Counted from the stretch's first letter, positions 44,622 to 53,122 are shown. The stretch: DNA of 64,000 nucleotides from Chryseobacterium candidae (GCF_004916905.1 NZ_SDLV01000018.1:78983-142982), one strand, 5' to 3'. Translations and numbers: made by a program. The notes: generated by a model from the sequence alone, not told the origin.

Positions 44622-46133
44622 ATGAAAAAGACCATTAAGGTTGTTTCTGTTCTGGACACAGCCAAATCCTATGAATATGTAGATGAAAACCCTATCCGGG
44701 GCGGTGTGAAAGATGTTTATTTTTCGCCTGATAAAGAATATGTAGTCGCTTTCTACCGGAATCCGCTGGATGAAGGACAGAAAGAAAGGATTATGAGAAT
44801 TGTCTCCACCTATCTTCAAAGCATACAGAACGGAAATACTTCTGAATACTTCCTGAATGAAATTTTCAGGTGGCCTTATGATATTGTTGAAAGAAATAAG
44901 CTCACAGGAATTGTAGTTCCTGTTTATCACCATAAATTTTATTTTACCAAAGGCTATATTGGTTCAGATAATATACAGGGACAGGATAAAGTAGGGAAGT
45001 GGTTTACTGCCCCCATGTTCAGGAATCAGCAGTATCCGCTGAGACTGGATCAGTCAGAACTGGGAGATTGGCTGAGCTATTTCCAGATTGCAGTCAATAT
45101 CAGCAGAGGAGTAAAAAAGCTGCATCAGATGGGGCTGGCACATTCCGATTTATCATACAATAATATTTTGGTAGATCCTGTTACAAAATCCGCATGTATC
45201 ATTGATATTGATGGCCTTGTTGTTCCCAAGCTCTTTCCACCGGAAGTGATAGGCACCGCAGATTTTATTGCCCCTGAGGTGTTGAAAACAAAACATTTGA
45301 ATCTTCAGGATCCTAACAGACATTTACCCAATCAAAAAACAGATCTGCATGCTCTTGCCGTTCTGATTTATATGTATCTGCTGAGAAGACATCCTCTTCG
45401 TGGAGGTAAAATCTGGGATCTGGATTCCGAAAAAGATGAAATTTTATCCATGGGAGAAAAAGCGTTGTTTGTAGAACATACCGAAAACCCTTCCAATCAG
45501 GTAAAAGCAGATCATCTCAGAAAATGGGATGCATTCTGGGGTGATCCTCAGAAGATTCCTTATACGGTTACAGGCCCTTATCTTTCAGAATTGTTCAGAA
45601 AAACATTCATAGACGGATTACATGATCCCATCAGACGTCCCACGGCCAATGAATGGGAAGCCGCTTTGCTTAAAACCGTAGATCTTATCCAGCCTTGCCA
45701 TAATTCCGGCTGTACTGAAAAATGGTATGTCTTTGATAATACCAGCAATCCAAAATGTCCGTTCTGCGGAACACCTCATCAGGGAACACTTCCGGTATTA
45801 GATCTTTATTTCAGATTTGATGATGAGGTATGGAAGCCCGAAAATCACAGGCTGATGGTTTATCATAACCAGTATCTTTTTAAATGGCATGTTTCCAGAA
45901 AAGTAATACGCAACGAAAACCTGACCATGCAGGATAAAATGCCTGTGGGATATTTCACATTCCATCAGGGAAAATGGGTATTGGTGAATCAGGGATTATC
46001 CGGAATGAAAGATGTCACAGAACAAAAAGAAATTCCGTCAGGTTCTATGGTAGAACTCACCGATGGTAAAAAAATACTTTTATCTTCAGAAGAAGGCGGA
46101 AGATTGATCTACGTAACCATGGCAAATCAGTAA
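44622..46133 (+). CDS. serine/threonine kinase-like protein of the ter operon with zinc ribbon
   Basis: 503 residues. Kinase-like domain about 20-330: catalytic loop AHSDLSYNNILVD (D176, N181) and metal-binding IIDIDG (D195/D197) are present, GTADFIAPEV corresponds to the APE motif, and TDLHALAVLIYMYL to helix F. The glycine loop and VAIK lysine are poorly conserved (VVAFYR), so activity is not certain. A zinc ribbon (CHNSGCTEKW ... CPFCG) lies near 365-395, then a beta-rich C-terminal domain. With the phosphatase and TerY it completes a TerY-P type triad. Last gene of the unit. Confidence 0.88.
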   Translation: MKKTIKVVSVLDTAKSYEYVDENPIRGGVKDVYFSPDKEYVVAFYRNPLDEGQKERIMRIVSTYLQSIQNGNTSEYFLNEIFRWPYDIVERNKLTGIVVPVYHHKFYFTKGYIGSDNIQGQDKVGKWFTAPMFRNQQYPLRLDQSELGDWLSYFQIAVNISRGVKKLHQMGLAHSDLSYNNILVDPVTKSACIIDIDGLVVPKLFPPEVIGTADFIAPEVLKTKHLNLQDPNRHLPNQKTDLHALAVLIYMYLLRRHPLRGGKIWDLDSEKDEILSMGEKALFVEHTENPSNQVKADHLRKWDAFWGDPQKIPYTVTGPYLSELFRKTFIDGLHDPIRRPTANEWEAALLKTVDLIQPCHNSGCTEKWYVFDNTSNPKCPFCGTPHQGTLPVLDLYFRFDDEVWKPENHRLMVYHNQYLFKWHVSRKVIRNENLTMQDKMPVGYFTFHQGKWVLVNQGLSGMKDVTEQKEIPSGSMVELTDGKKILLSSEEGGRLIYVTMANQ

Positions 46134-46161
46134 AATACATAATAGATGCTTGTTTCAGGCT

Positions 46162-46243
46162 TGTCATTCTGAATGAAATGAAATGTAGTGAAGAATCTCA
46201 TATGGATGTTTATGTATGAGATTCTTCCTTCGTCAGAATGGCA
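46162..46243. repeat. dispersed hairpin repeat (REP/MITE-like)
   Basis: Nested inverted repeat: TGTCATTCTGA / TCAGAATGGCA outside (46162-46172, 46233-46243) and GAAGAATCTCATA / TATGAGATTCTTC inside (46190-46202, 46215-46227). The motif TGTCATTCTGA...GAAGAATCTCA is familiar from dispersed repeats in many Bacteroidota genomes. It sits at the 3' end of the ter operon and may also act as its transcript end. Confidence 0.7.
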
Positions 46244-46330
46244 AAAATCAAATCATTTGATTTTTTTAAAACCCTATTTTCATCAAGGGAAACATCCAAC
46301 GACTTTAGCCAAAACATAAATAATTTCAAT

Positions 46331-46771
46331 TTACTCCCTTTCCGTTTCCATAAAATAAGAATACTGATCTTCATCCACGATTCTGAAACCAAGACTTTTA
46401 TAAAGATACTGAGCCTTATTGGTTTTTAAGACACTTAATGACACCGTTTTGCCTGCTAATGAGGCTTCCTTCAGGATATCAGACAAAATCTTTTTTCCAA
46501 GTCCTTTGCCCTGTTGGCTGGGATCTATCTGAAGCTGCAGAATATCAATATTGGTAAATGTTCTGTCTAGTTTTAACAGTCCGATAGGTTGATTGTTTAA
46601 ATAGATAATATTGGCTTTTTCAAACTGATACAGAATTCTTTGCATAGTTGTTTCCCTATCCGTGGAGAGTCCGGAAGCTTCATAATGAGGATTCATGGTT
46701 TTCATTCTGAGATTGAGAAGAAAATCAATATCAGTTTCATCAGCTTGTTTATAGCGAAGGTTAAGATCCAT
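46331..46771 (-). CDS. GNAT family N-acetyltransferase
   Basis: 146 residues from the ATG at 46771; the TTG six bases upstream lies in the promoter element. Acetyl-CoA motif A is IDILQLQIDPSQQGKGLGKKIL (Q-x-x-G-x-G/A), motif B VLKTNKAQYLYKSLGF. It transfers an acetyl group to an unknown amine. Apparently leaderless mRNA. Confidence 0.9.
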   Translation of the reverse strand: MDLNLRYKQADETDIDFLLNLRMKTMNPHYEASGLSTDRETTMQRILYQFEKANIIYLNNQPIGLLKLDRTFTNIDILQLQIDPSQQGKGLGKKILSDILKEASLAGKTVSLSVLKTNKAQYLYKSLGFRIVDEDQYSYFMETERE

Positions 46772-46774
46772 ATT

Positions 46775-46782
46775 CAAAAATA
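46775..46782 (-). promoter_or_regulatory. TAnnTTTG promoter element, GNAT gene, leaderless
   Basis: TATTTTTG on the - strand, three bases from the ATG at 46771. Confidence 0.5.
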
Positions 46783-46846
46783 AAAAATTAAAGCTTATTT
46801 TAATACAACTTTCAGTCCCATTTTTTTCTTACATATGTTAAAGGTT

Positions 46847-47099
46847 GGAAGCTGGAAGAAGGAAGCTGGATGTTACTATTGTGTCGTAGAGGTCTTTTGC
46901 CTTTTTTAATCGCTTTTGTTAAAAAAAATATTTCTGTCAAAGAACTTCATAAGTTTCACGTCTGCCAAAAACTTCCTTCTCCCATCTTCCAGCCTTATTT
47001 ACATTTTAGCTTTTGTTAAAAAAAAATTCCTGTCAAAAAAATTCATAAGTTCATCGTCTGTCAAAGACTTCCATCATCCAGCTTCCTGCTTCCATCTTC
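46847..47099. repeat. repeat region: imperfect 97-bp tandem duplication with inverted ends
   Basis: Two imperfect copies start at 46912 and 47009 with GCTTTTGTTAAAAAAAA, then share TCTGTCAAA/CCTGTCAAA, TTCATAAGTT and CTTCC-rich ends. The whole is framed by GGAAGCTGGA...GGAAGCTGGATG at 46847-46872 and its reverse complement at 47075-47099. No gene is expected here; any reading frame is a by-product of the repeat. It ends at the tyrS stop. Confidence 0.65.
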
Positions 47100-48297
47100 A
47101 TACCAGTTCAAAAAAGCCCCTTCTCCCAATTTTTATTTTAGTTTGAGGAATCAGTTCTATTTTTTCATTTGCGTCCGTTATTTTAATGGTATTGATCTGA
47201 ATACCTCCACTCTCAATTAATCTTCGTATGGCCGATTTGCTGAGGTCATTTTTAAGCTGATGACAAAGTTCAATAATAGAAATTCTGTTTTCCATACCTT
47301 TCAATAGACCAATGGCTACAGGTTCATAGACTTTATCCTCAAAATTTTTATTCTGAAACTGATTGATGAAAAACTGTTCTGCATTTTCCGCTGAAGCCGA
47401 ATTATGGTATTGGCTGATGATATTTTTAGCAATCAGCTTTTTAATATTCATAGGGTTTTCACCTTCTTTTATTCTCGAAAAAAGTGCTGTTTTTTCCTCT
47501 ACAGAAAAATCGGTGGTAAGATTGATAAACTCCTCAATCAAAGCATCCGGAATAGACATGGTTTTTCCAAACATTTCATTGGGTCCGTCCGTTAGCCCGA
47601 TAATATTGTTCAGGGATTTACTCATTTTTTCCTTTCCGTCAAGCCCTTTCAGTAATGGCATGCACATCACAATCTGAGCTGGCATTTGGTGTACTTCCTG
47701 AAGCTGTCTTCCCATGGTACAGTTGAAAAGCTGATCCGTACCACCCATTTCAATATCACATTTTATTTTTACAGAATCAAAACCCTGAAGAATAGGGTAT
47801 ACCAGTTCATGCATAGCAATAGGAGTATTTTCTGTAAACCTTTTATTAAAATCATTGCGGTGCATCAATTGCGCAACGGTAACTTTTGAAAGCAGCTGAA
47901 TTGCCTCAGAAAAGTTTAAAGCATCCAGCCAGTCAGAATTGAAAACAATCTTCGTCTTCTGTACATCAATTACCTTGGAAAGCTGATTGATATAGGTCTG
48001 GGCATTATGCCGCACATCTTCAGCACTCAAAGGTTTTCTTGCTTTGTTTTTTCCGGTGGGATCACCAATTCTTGCCGTAAAACTTCCTACCACAATAACG
48101 ATCTGATGCCCCAGGTCCTGAAACTGTTTCAGTTTTTTTAAGACTACGGCATGTCCCAGATGCAGATCCGGAGCCGTGGGATCAAAGCCTAGCTTGATGA
48201 TAAGTTTTCTGTTTTCCTTTTCGGCTTGAGCCAGTTTTTCTTCCAAACCATTTTCCGGCAGGATGATAGCCACATTTTCTTGTAATGAATCAATCAT
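47098..48297 (-). CDS. tyrS: tyrosyl-tRNA synthetase
   Basis: 399 residues, class I synthetase of the TyrRS type with C-terminal S4 domain. The HIGH motif reads HLGHAVVLKKL, KMSKS is intact in DGKEKMSKSLNN, and the anticodon/S4 region is near residues 340-399 (SKSAIRRLIESGGIQIN). Other conserved parts: GFDPTAPDLHLGH and GGTDQLFN. It charges tRNA-Tyr. The gene lies directly behind a terminator-like hairpin and a short Tyr-containing reading frame, suggesting attenuation control. Confidence 0.95.
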   Translation of the reverse strand: MIDSLQENVAIILPENGLEEKLAQAEKENRKLIIKLGFDPTAPDLHLGHAVVLKKLKQFQDLGHQIVIVVGSFTARIGDPTGKNKARKPLSAEDVRHNAQTYINQLSKVIDVQKTKIVFNSDWLDALNFSEAIQLLSKVTVAQLMHRNDFNKRFTENTPIAMHELVYPILQGFDSVKIKCDIEMGGTDQLFNCTMGRQLQEVHQMPAQIVMCMPLLKGLDGKEKMSKSLNNIIGLTDGPNEMFGKTMSIPDALIEEFINLTTDFSVEEKTALFSRIKEGENPMNIKKLIAKNIISQYHNSASAENAEQFFINQFQNKNFEDKVYEPVAIGLLKGMENRISIIELCHQLKNDLSKSAIRRLIESGGIQINTIKITDANEKIELIPQTKIKIGRRGFFELV

Positions 48298-48315
48298 GTT
48301 GAATAGTTTTAAAAT

Positions 48316-48346
48316 GAAAAAAGCCCGGACAGGTACTGTCCGGGCT
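48316..48346 (-). terminator. terminator/attenuator hairpin upstream of tyrS
   Basis: Perfect 11-bp GC-rich stem (48322-48332 with 48336-48346, three-base loop), then a run of T on the - strand. It ends 19 bases before the tyrS ATG and no promoter element lies between them, so tyrS transcription must read through it. Confidence 0.85.
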
Positions 48347-48367
48347 CTATATATACGTTAGATTATT

Positions 48368-48466
48368 TTATTGGATTACAGATATAGAAAGTCTTCCCGA
48401 ACGATAGTCCGGAGTGTAATATTCACTGAAGAATGGAAGACGTAATATGCTGTTCAGATGTTTCAT
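48368..48466 (-). CDS. 32-residue leader peptide candidate of tyrS
   Basis: ATG at 48466, TAA at 48368. The peptide is MKHLNSILRLPFFSEYYTPD followed by YRSGRLSISVIQ. It contains three Tyr (16, 17, 21), two of them adjacent, and stops 22 bases before the terminator hairpin. A near-consensus TATATTG lies a few bases upstream of the ATG. Position and composition fit a ribosome-controlled attenuator that senses charged tRNA-Tyr (inference). Confidence 0.45.
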   Translation of the reverse strand: MKHLNSILRLPFFSEYYTPDYRSGRLSISVIQ

Positions 48467-48772
48467 TGTGACAATATACAGGGATTTCCTGAGGAGCCAG
48501 TATTTAAACCATTAAGACGTATTGCAGGGTTATAACAAGATTTGTTTTTAAGAAAAAACTTAACCATCCATCAATCTTAATGGCTTAAAATAATGGTTCA
48601 AAACAATTTTACTTGCGATTTTTGAAGCCAATTTCATGCCACAAATCCCTTAAAAGCAAAATACAGGATAAAGATATAAAAACCGTGTTTTATTATTTTT
48701 TTCGTCACTTGGTAAGAAGCCTTTATAACAGGGCTGATCTTCCAGTTTTCAATAGACGTTATTATAGAAAAA
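48467..48772. other. intergenic region upstream of the tyrS leader
   Basis: About 306 bases between the oxidoreductase stop and the leader peptide. No conserved gene or RNA is evident. Confidence 0.5.
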
Positions 48773-49363
48773 TTAATCTTTAAGGACATGTTCAGAGTAT
48801 AAATTTTTAATCTGATCTTTCCAGATGTCCAGATTTTCTGCAGACGCTTTATCTGCTTTATCAAAAAATAAATGGCTGATGATCTCCAGTCCGGAATAGA
48901 TGAAAATACCATTGTCGGAGGTCAGTGTAAGCGCTTTATCCATTCCTGTTTTTTCATATTCTTCATGAGATTTTCCATGGGTATTGATAATTACAGTTTT
49001 TTTACCTTTCAGAAGACCTTTCTGTATACCCTGATCATAACGGTAAGCAAACCCATAACTGAATACACGGTCTATATATCCTTTCATCATAGCCGGAAGT
49101 CCCGTCCACCAGATCGGATAAATAAAGGTAATCCGTTCTGCCCATGAAATATGCTCCTGTTCAGTCCTTACATCATCCGATATTTCTCCCATACGCTGTC
49201 CCTGCATATCTGCGAGAGAAAGTACCGGATCGAAACCGATTGTATAAAGATCCCTTACAATAATTTCCTCGTTACGGGATTGGAGTGTTTCAACAACAGT
49301 GCTTAAAAGATGATGATTTAAGCTGTTTTCATTAGGATGCGCGTAGATGATTAAATGTCTCAT
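48773..49363 (-). CDS. flavodoxin-fold NAD(P)H oxidoreductase (quinone reductase type)
   Basis: 196 residues. N-terminal MRHLIIYAHPNENSLNHHLL is the FMN/FAD phosphate loop of the YwrO/KefG/MdaB group; FIYPIWWTGLPAMMKGYIDRVFSYGFAY is the conserved flavin-binding segment. It reduces quinones or similar electrophiles with NAD(P)H. Cytoplasmic. Own promoter element at 49390-49397; the AraC-type gene upstream on the same strand (75 bases) may regulate it. Confidence 0.9.
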   Translation of the reverse strand: MRHLIIYAHPNENSLNHHLLSTVVETLQSRNEEIIVRDLYTIGFDPVLSLADMQGQRMGEISDDVRTEQEHISWAERITFIYPIWWTGLPAMMKGYIDRVFSYGFAYRYDQGIQKGLLKGKKTVIINTHGKSHEEYEKTGMDKALTLTSDNGIFIYSGLEIISHLFFDKADKASAENLDIWKDQIKNLYSEHVLKD

Positions 49364-49389
49364 TGTTTGGATTGTTAAGATTAATGAGA

Positions 49390-49397
49390 CAAAAGTA
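49390..49397 (-). promoter_or_regulatory. TAnnTTTG promoter element, oxidoreductase gene
   Basis: TACTTTTG on the - strand, 26 bases before the ATG at 49363. Confidence 0.5.
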
Positions 49398-49438
49398 CTG
49401 CGGGGTACTTCTCAAAAATTGTAAGAAAACGAAATGGT

Positions 49439-50257
49439 CTATTGGGATTTAGGATTACAGATTTCCTGCTGGAATTTTAAATACTGAGCCGGTGAAATGT
49501 TGATAAAATGCTTGAAATCATGAATAAGCTGGCTCTGATCATAGTAACCGCATTCATCAATGATGGTGAACCATTTGACCTGTTTTTGTTTTTCGGTTTC
49601 CTCTTCAATGATTTTTATCGCTTTTAAAAAACGATTATAACGGTTAAGCTCTTTTAAAGAATATCCAAACTGTTCTTTCTGCTTTCGCTGAATGTTTCTT
49701 TCCGTCTGTTGAGTCTGCTCCGCAATTACTTTGACAGGATTTAAAAGATGATTATCAAAACTGCTCAAAAGCTGGCTGGTAGAATCCTGATGCTGAAGAT
49801 AGGGTCTGCAGAATTCAAGAATATGATTTACCTGTTCTGTGGTTGAATCTAATTGCATAAGCTGATGCCAAAGATCCGTAAAACAATTTTCTTCCAACAG
49901 CTCATCCGGATGTCTTACCGAATGTTCAATAGATGTCTTACCGAAAAATCTATAAAATGCATCATCCTTGAAATTAGCAGCCATAATAGAACAGCCAGCG
50001 GGAAACGTATACTCAAAAGCCTGTCTCACAGGTCCGAATACCACGCATTTATCTATACTTATGATGGTTTTTTCACGAGTAGACATGGTAGCATTTTCCC
50101 CAAAACAAAATAACAGAATCGTCTGATAAGTGGGTAAAAGTGTTTTGGTAACTGATGCTTCAGAAGAATTTTCAGCAAAATAAAAATGAGTAAATACACT
50201 TTCAAATTCCTGAGGAACTGAAACTCTGTATTCGTTATATTCAGAATGTAATTCCAT
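49439..50257 (-). CDS. AraC family transcriptional regulator
   Basis: 272 residues. The N-terminal half is a cupin-like sensory domain of the DUF6597 kind (PTYQTILLFCFGENATM, FGPVRQAFEYTFPAGCSIMAANF). The C-terminal AraC double HTH includes QTERNIQRKQKEQFGYSLKELNRYNRFLKA and the second HTH IIDECGYYDQSQLIHDFKHF, ending SPAQYLKFQQEI. It most likely controls the adjacent flavodoxin-fold oxidoreductase gene (inference). Confidence 0.9.
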   Translation of the reverse strand: MELHSEYNEYRVSVPQEFESVFTHFYFAENSSEASVTKTLLPTYQTILLFCFGENATMSTREKTIISIDKCVVFGPVRQAFEYTFPAGCSIMAANFKDDAFYRFFGKTSIEHSVRHPDELLEENCFTDLWHQLMQLDSTTEQVNHILEFCRPYLQHQDSTSQLLSSFDNHLLNPVKVIAEQTQQTERNIQRKQKEQFGYSLKELNRYNRFLKAIKIIEEETEKQKQVKWFTIIDECGYYDQSQLIHDFKHFINISPAQYLKFQQEICNPKSQ

Positions 50258-50703
50258 ACGCTTGAAGATTAACCTATGAAGTGTTTCATCATTTAAAATT
50301 AGTCATTATAATTCATTTTACATGGACTGTTTTCCTGAACAGTTTGAAAGCCTGCTTTCTCAAAAATAGTCTGACTATTTGCTTACATCAGCAGTAATCT
50401 TATTTTGATGATTCAATAAAGCCTCTTTTTCAATCTGATGATGATCTGATATAATCTTGCTCATTGAGCTTTTGCTGTTCCATAACCTGAGGTCAGAAAA
50501 TTTCCAAAAAAAGCAAGCAGTTTCATATCATAATATGAGACTGCCGGCTGTGTTATAGTTTTTATCCTGATTCACAAATTATTTTTGCCGCACTTTAAGT
50601 GACAGTTTTTTCCGGTTATATTTACAAGACAATTATTGAGTGCAGGAAGTTACATTGGAAGTCAATATTTTTTTAACTCATTACTATTGAAATTTTCTTT
50701 TGG
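50258..50703. other. intergenic region with a short minus-strand reading frame
   Basis: About 445 bases between divergent genes. On the - strand 50375-50464 encodes MSKIISDHHQIEKEALLNHQ plus nine residues, in a frame open further upstream (WKFSDLRLWN). This may be the C-terminal remnant of a lost gene. Nothing else is recognisable. Confidence 0.3.
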
Positions 50704-50711
50704 TATTTTTG
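50704..50711 (+). promoter_or_regulatory. TAnnTTTG promoter element, Crp-like gene
   Basis: TATTTTTG 26 bases before the ATG at 50738. Confidence 0.5.
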
Positions 50712-50737
50712 TGTAAGATTAAAACAGATTTATTTCA

Positions 50738-51313
50738 ATGTACGACAAGCTTTTACAATATATGCATTCCGGTTATGGTTTCACTCAGGAAGAAACAGAG
50801 ACGGTCAGAAAATATTTTGAGCCTGTGGCATTTTCTAAAAATACAATAATAGAAGAGGCTGGAAGAGTACCTCAATATCTTTATTATATTGTTTCAGGTT
50901 ATCTTAGGCTTTTTTATACAGATGAAAAGGGTAATGAAGTGACAACACATATCAATTGTCCACCGGGATTTTTTACGTCTTATTCCGATTTTATAAACAG
51001 TACTGTTTCAGAAAATACGATAGAATCTGTCACTGATTCTGAACTTTTGAGAATTTCCAAAGAAAATCTCGATCATTTGATCAGCCAAAGTCAGGCTATG
51101 AAAGATTTTAGCATTTCAGTTTTTCAACAGTCGATATCGTATAATGAAAAGCGTTCCAGAGAATTATCTGTTTTGAATGCTGAACAACGCTATCTGCAAC
51201 TCATGAATGATTATCCTGAAATTATTCAAAATGTCCCTATCCGGTACATCGCTTCATTTTTAGGAATGAAACCCGAAAGCCTGAGCAGAATCCGGAGAAA
51301 AATAATTAACTAA
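50738..51313 (+). CDS. Crp/Fnr family transcriptional regulator
   Basis: 191 residues. Cyclic-nucleotide-binding fold at 20-120 (FSKNTIIEEAGRVPQYLYYIVSGYLRLFYTDEKGNE) and a C-terminal winged HTH whose recognition part is IRYIASFLGMKPESLSRIRRKI. The cAMP-contacting residues of Crp are not conserved, as is usual for these short Bacteroidota members. The SDR gene downstream (59 bases) is a likely target. Confidence 0.92.
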   Translation: MYDKLLQYMHSGYGFTQEETETVRKYFEPVAFSKNTIIEEAGRVPQYLYYIVSGYLRLFYTDEKGNEVTTHINCPPGFFTSYSDFINSTVSENTIESVTDSELLRISKENLDHLISQSQAMKDFSISVFQQSISYNEKRSRELSVLNAEQRYLQLMNDYPEIIQNVPIRYIASFLGMKPESLSRIRRKIIN

Positions 51314-51372
51314 CAAAAGTCAAGTGGTTTCGTTCTCGGGAAGATGAACTTTGCAGCATTAAAATTTATGCA

Positions 51373-52392
51373 ATGACAAAAAATAATCTAAGCCTTGTTT
51401 CAGGAGCTAATGGACATCTGGGAAATAATTTAGTAAGATTTTTACTGAATCAGGGGATTCCGGTGCGGGCTGCTGTAAGAAATACAAAGAACAGAAAACC
51501 TTTTGAAGGATTGGATTGTGAGCTGGTACAGGCGGATATTACCGACAAGGCCTCTTTTGTAAAAGCCCTTCAGGGTGTGGAAACATTTTATGCGGTAGGA
51601 GCTTCTTTTAAATTATGGGCTAAAGATCCCAAAAAAGAAATCTATGACGTTAATATCAATGGTACCCGGAATACCATCGAAGCCGCTGCAGAAGCAGGCG
51701 TAAAGAAAATGGTATATGTAAGTTCTATTGCAGCACTCGATTATACAAAGTTACCTGCCAGAGAAAGTAACGGTTATAATCCGGATCGTAGAGATATGTA
51801 TTATAATTCTAAAAATGATGGAGAGAAACTGGCTTTTGATCTGGCTGCAAAACACGGTATAAAACTTGTTTCCGTCTTGCCTTCCGCTATGATTGGCAGT
51901 AAAGCATTTTTACCGTTAAATGTTTCCTATGGAGTCCTCAAATTAATTTTGAATAGAAAAATTCCTGTAGATACAAAAATTACCCTGAACTGGATTGATG
52001 TGAAAGATGTTGCAGAAGGATGCTTTCTGGCAGCGGAAAAAGGACGTTCCGGTGAACGTTATATCCTTGCCAATGAAAAGTGTATGACCATCACGGATAC
52101 CACCATTCTGGCCAATACCCTTTATCCGGAGTTGAAACTGAATATTCCGCGTTCCGTTCCCAGGAGTATCTTGTTTACAATTGCCGGTATCATGGAATTG
52201 ACTGCAAAACTAAGCGGAAAGCCACCCGTACTCACCCGAAAAGATATTGCTATGTTTTCAGGGTTACAGCAGGATTTTGATATTTCTAAAGCCAGAACTG
52301 AATTGGGATTCAATCCCAAAAGTCCCGAAGAAGCTGTGAAAGAAGCATTAGATTATCTCATGAGAAATCCCGGAATGCTTGTAGAGACTTAA
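51373..52392 (+). CDS. NAD(P)-dependent epimerase/dehydratase (extended SDR)
   Basis: 339 residues. Rossmann motif SGANGHLGNNLVRFL (GxxGxxG), acidic NADP/NAD selector region RNTKNR, catalytic Ser in VYVSSIAAL and YxxxK in MYYNSKNDGEK. It resembles dihydroflavonol-4-reductase-like enzymes. Substrate unknown. It follows the Crp-type regulator on the same strand and ends 12 bases from a convergent gene. Confidence 0.92.
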   Translation: MTKNNLSLVSGANGHLGNNLVRFLLNQGIPVRAAVRNTKNRKPFEGLDCELVQADITDKASFVKALQGVETFYAVGASFKLWAKDPKKEIYDVNINGTRNTIEAAAEAGVKKMVYVSSIAALDYTKLPARESNGYNPDRRDMYYNSKNDGEKLAFDLAAKHGIKLVSVLPSAMIGSKAFLPLNVSYGVLKLILNRKIPVDTKITLNWIDVKDVAEGCFLAAEKGRSGERYILANEKCMTITDTTILANTLYPELKLNIPRSVPRSILFTIAGIMELTAKLSGKPPVLTRKDIAMFSGLQQDFDISKARTELGFNPKSPEEAVKEALDYLMRNPGMLVET

Positions 52393-52404
52393 AAAGCCTC
52401 ATTT

Positions 52405-53028
52405 TTATTGATTCTCGAGCTTGATGATAGAACCTTTGTAAAATTTGGTCAGATCATACAGATCTGTAAAGTAATGCTGAAGATCCGGGATCAGTTTATG
52501 ATCAGGCTCTTTCAGTCCACATTGGTTTTCTGCCAGGAGATATAAAGATTTGTTGTCCGGTTTCAGATATTCACAAAGTATATTATCCTGATGCTGTTCT
52601 CTGTTGAGAATTTCTGTAAGAAATATTCCGTAGATCAGAAATTGATTAAAATTTTTAGCATCAACCATGTAATTCATGTCCTGCTTCAGAAGCTTTTCAT
52701 AATCTGAAAGAATCTGCACGAAATTTTCGGCATGAACAGTTGTTGGAATTTCATAAAAAAGATCAATACCATTGATGAAAAGCTGTGTTTTGGTTTCCTC
52801 GTGATCTGAAGAATATACTTGATGAAACCACTGGAAAATAAGCAGAAGTTCTTCCTGAGTAAGTTCTTCAACGGAATCTTTTACTTTTTCTTTAATGGTT
52901 TCAAGGGTATTTTGCGCTTCAGGCTGAAGGAATTTCAGAATATTTTCTTCTTCACGGCAGAGCTTATTGTACAAATTAATCTTGGCAATAGTAGGATTGG
53001 TCTTGATGAAATAAAGTTCTTCTGCCAT
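52405..53028 (-). CDS. hypothetical protein, helical
   Basis: 207 residues, no signal peptide or membrane segment. Mostly alpha-helical and acidic, with Glu/Gln-rich stretches (LQPEAQNTLETIKEKVKDSV, EELTQEELLLIFQWFHQVY) and several aromatic residues. No motif of a known family is recognised. Convergent with the SDR gene, divergent from the TetR locus. No function proposed. Confidence 0.7.
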   Translation of the reverse strand: MAEELYFIKTNPTIAKINLYNKLCREEENILKFLQPEAQNTLETIKEKVKDSVEELTQEELLLIFQWFHQVYSSDHEETKTQLFINGIDLFYEIPTTVHAENFVQILSDYEKLLKQDMNYMVDAKNFNQFLIYGIFLTEILNREQHQDNILCEYLKPDNKSLYLLAENQCGLKEPDHKLIPDLQHYFTDLYDLTKFYKGSIIKLENQ

Positions 53029-53122
53029 AGTTATTTACCAAATTAGATTTCAAATGGTTGTTTAAATATACGAAATATGCGTCAACTGTATTAAAAAAAT
53101 TAATATGCTGTGAATGGTATGA

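Noticed and set aside
46912..47097. CRISPR-like array
   Set aside because: Only two imperfect 97-bp units, no regular short repeats and spacers, and no cas genes anywhere in the window.
46916..47146. A 76-codon reading frame on the + strand before tyrS
   Set aside because: It is simply the translation of the 97-bp tandem repeat and overlaps the tyrS 3' end; the repeated FLSKNFIS/FLSKKFIS pattern mirrors the DNA duplication.
48297..48466. T-box riboswitch upstream of tyrS
   Set aside because: No T-box consensus or specifier stem is visible and this class is not known from Bacteroidota; the leader-peptide explanation fits better.
48634..48912. Minus-strand reading frame overlapping the oxidoreductase gene
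   Set aside because: It overlaps the real flavodoxin-fold gene in another frame and shows no family motif; the downstream part (from 48789) is also unsupported.
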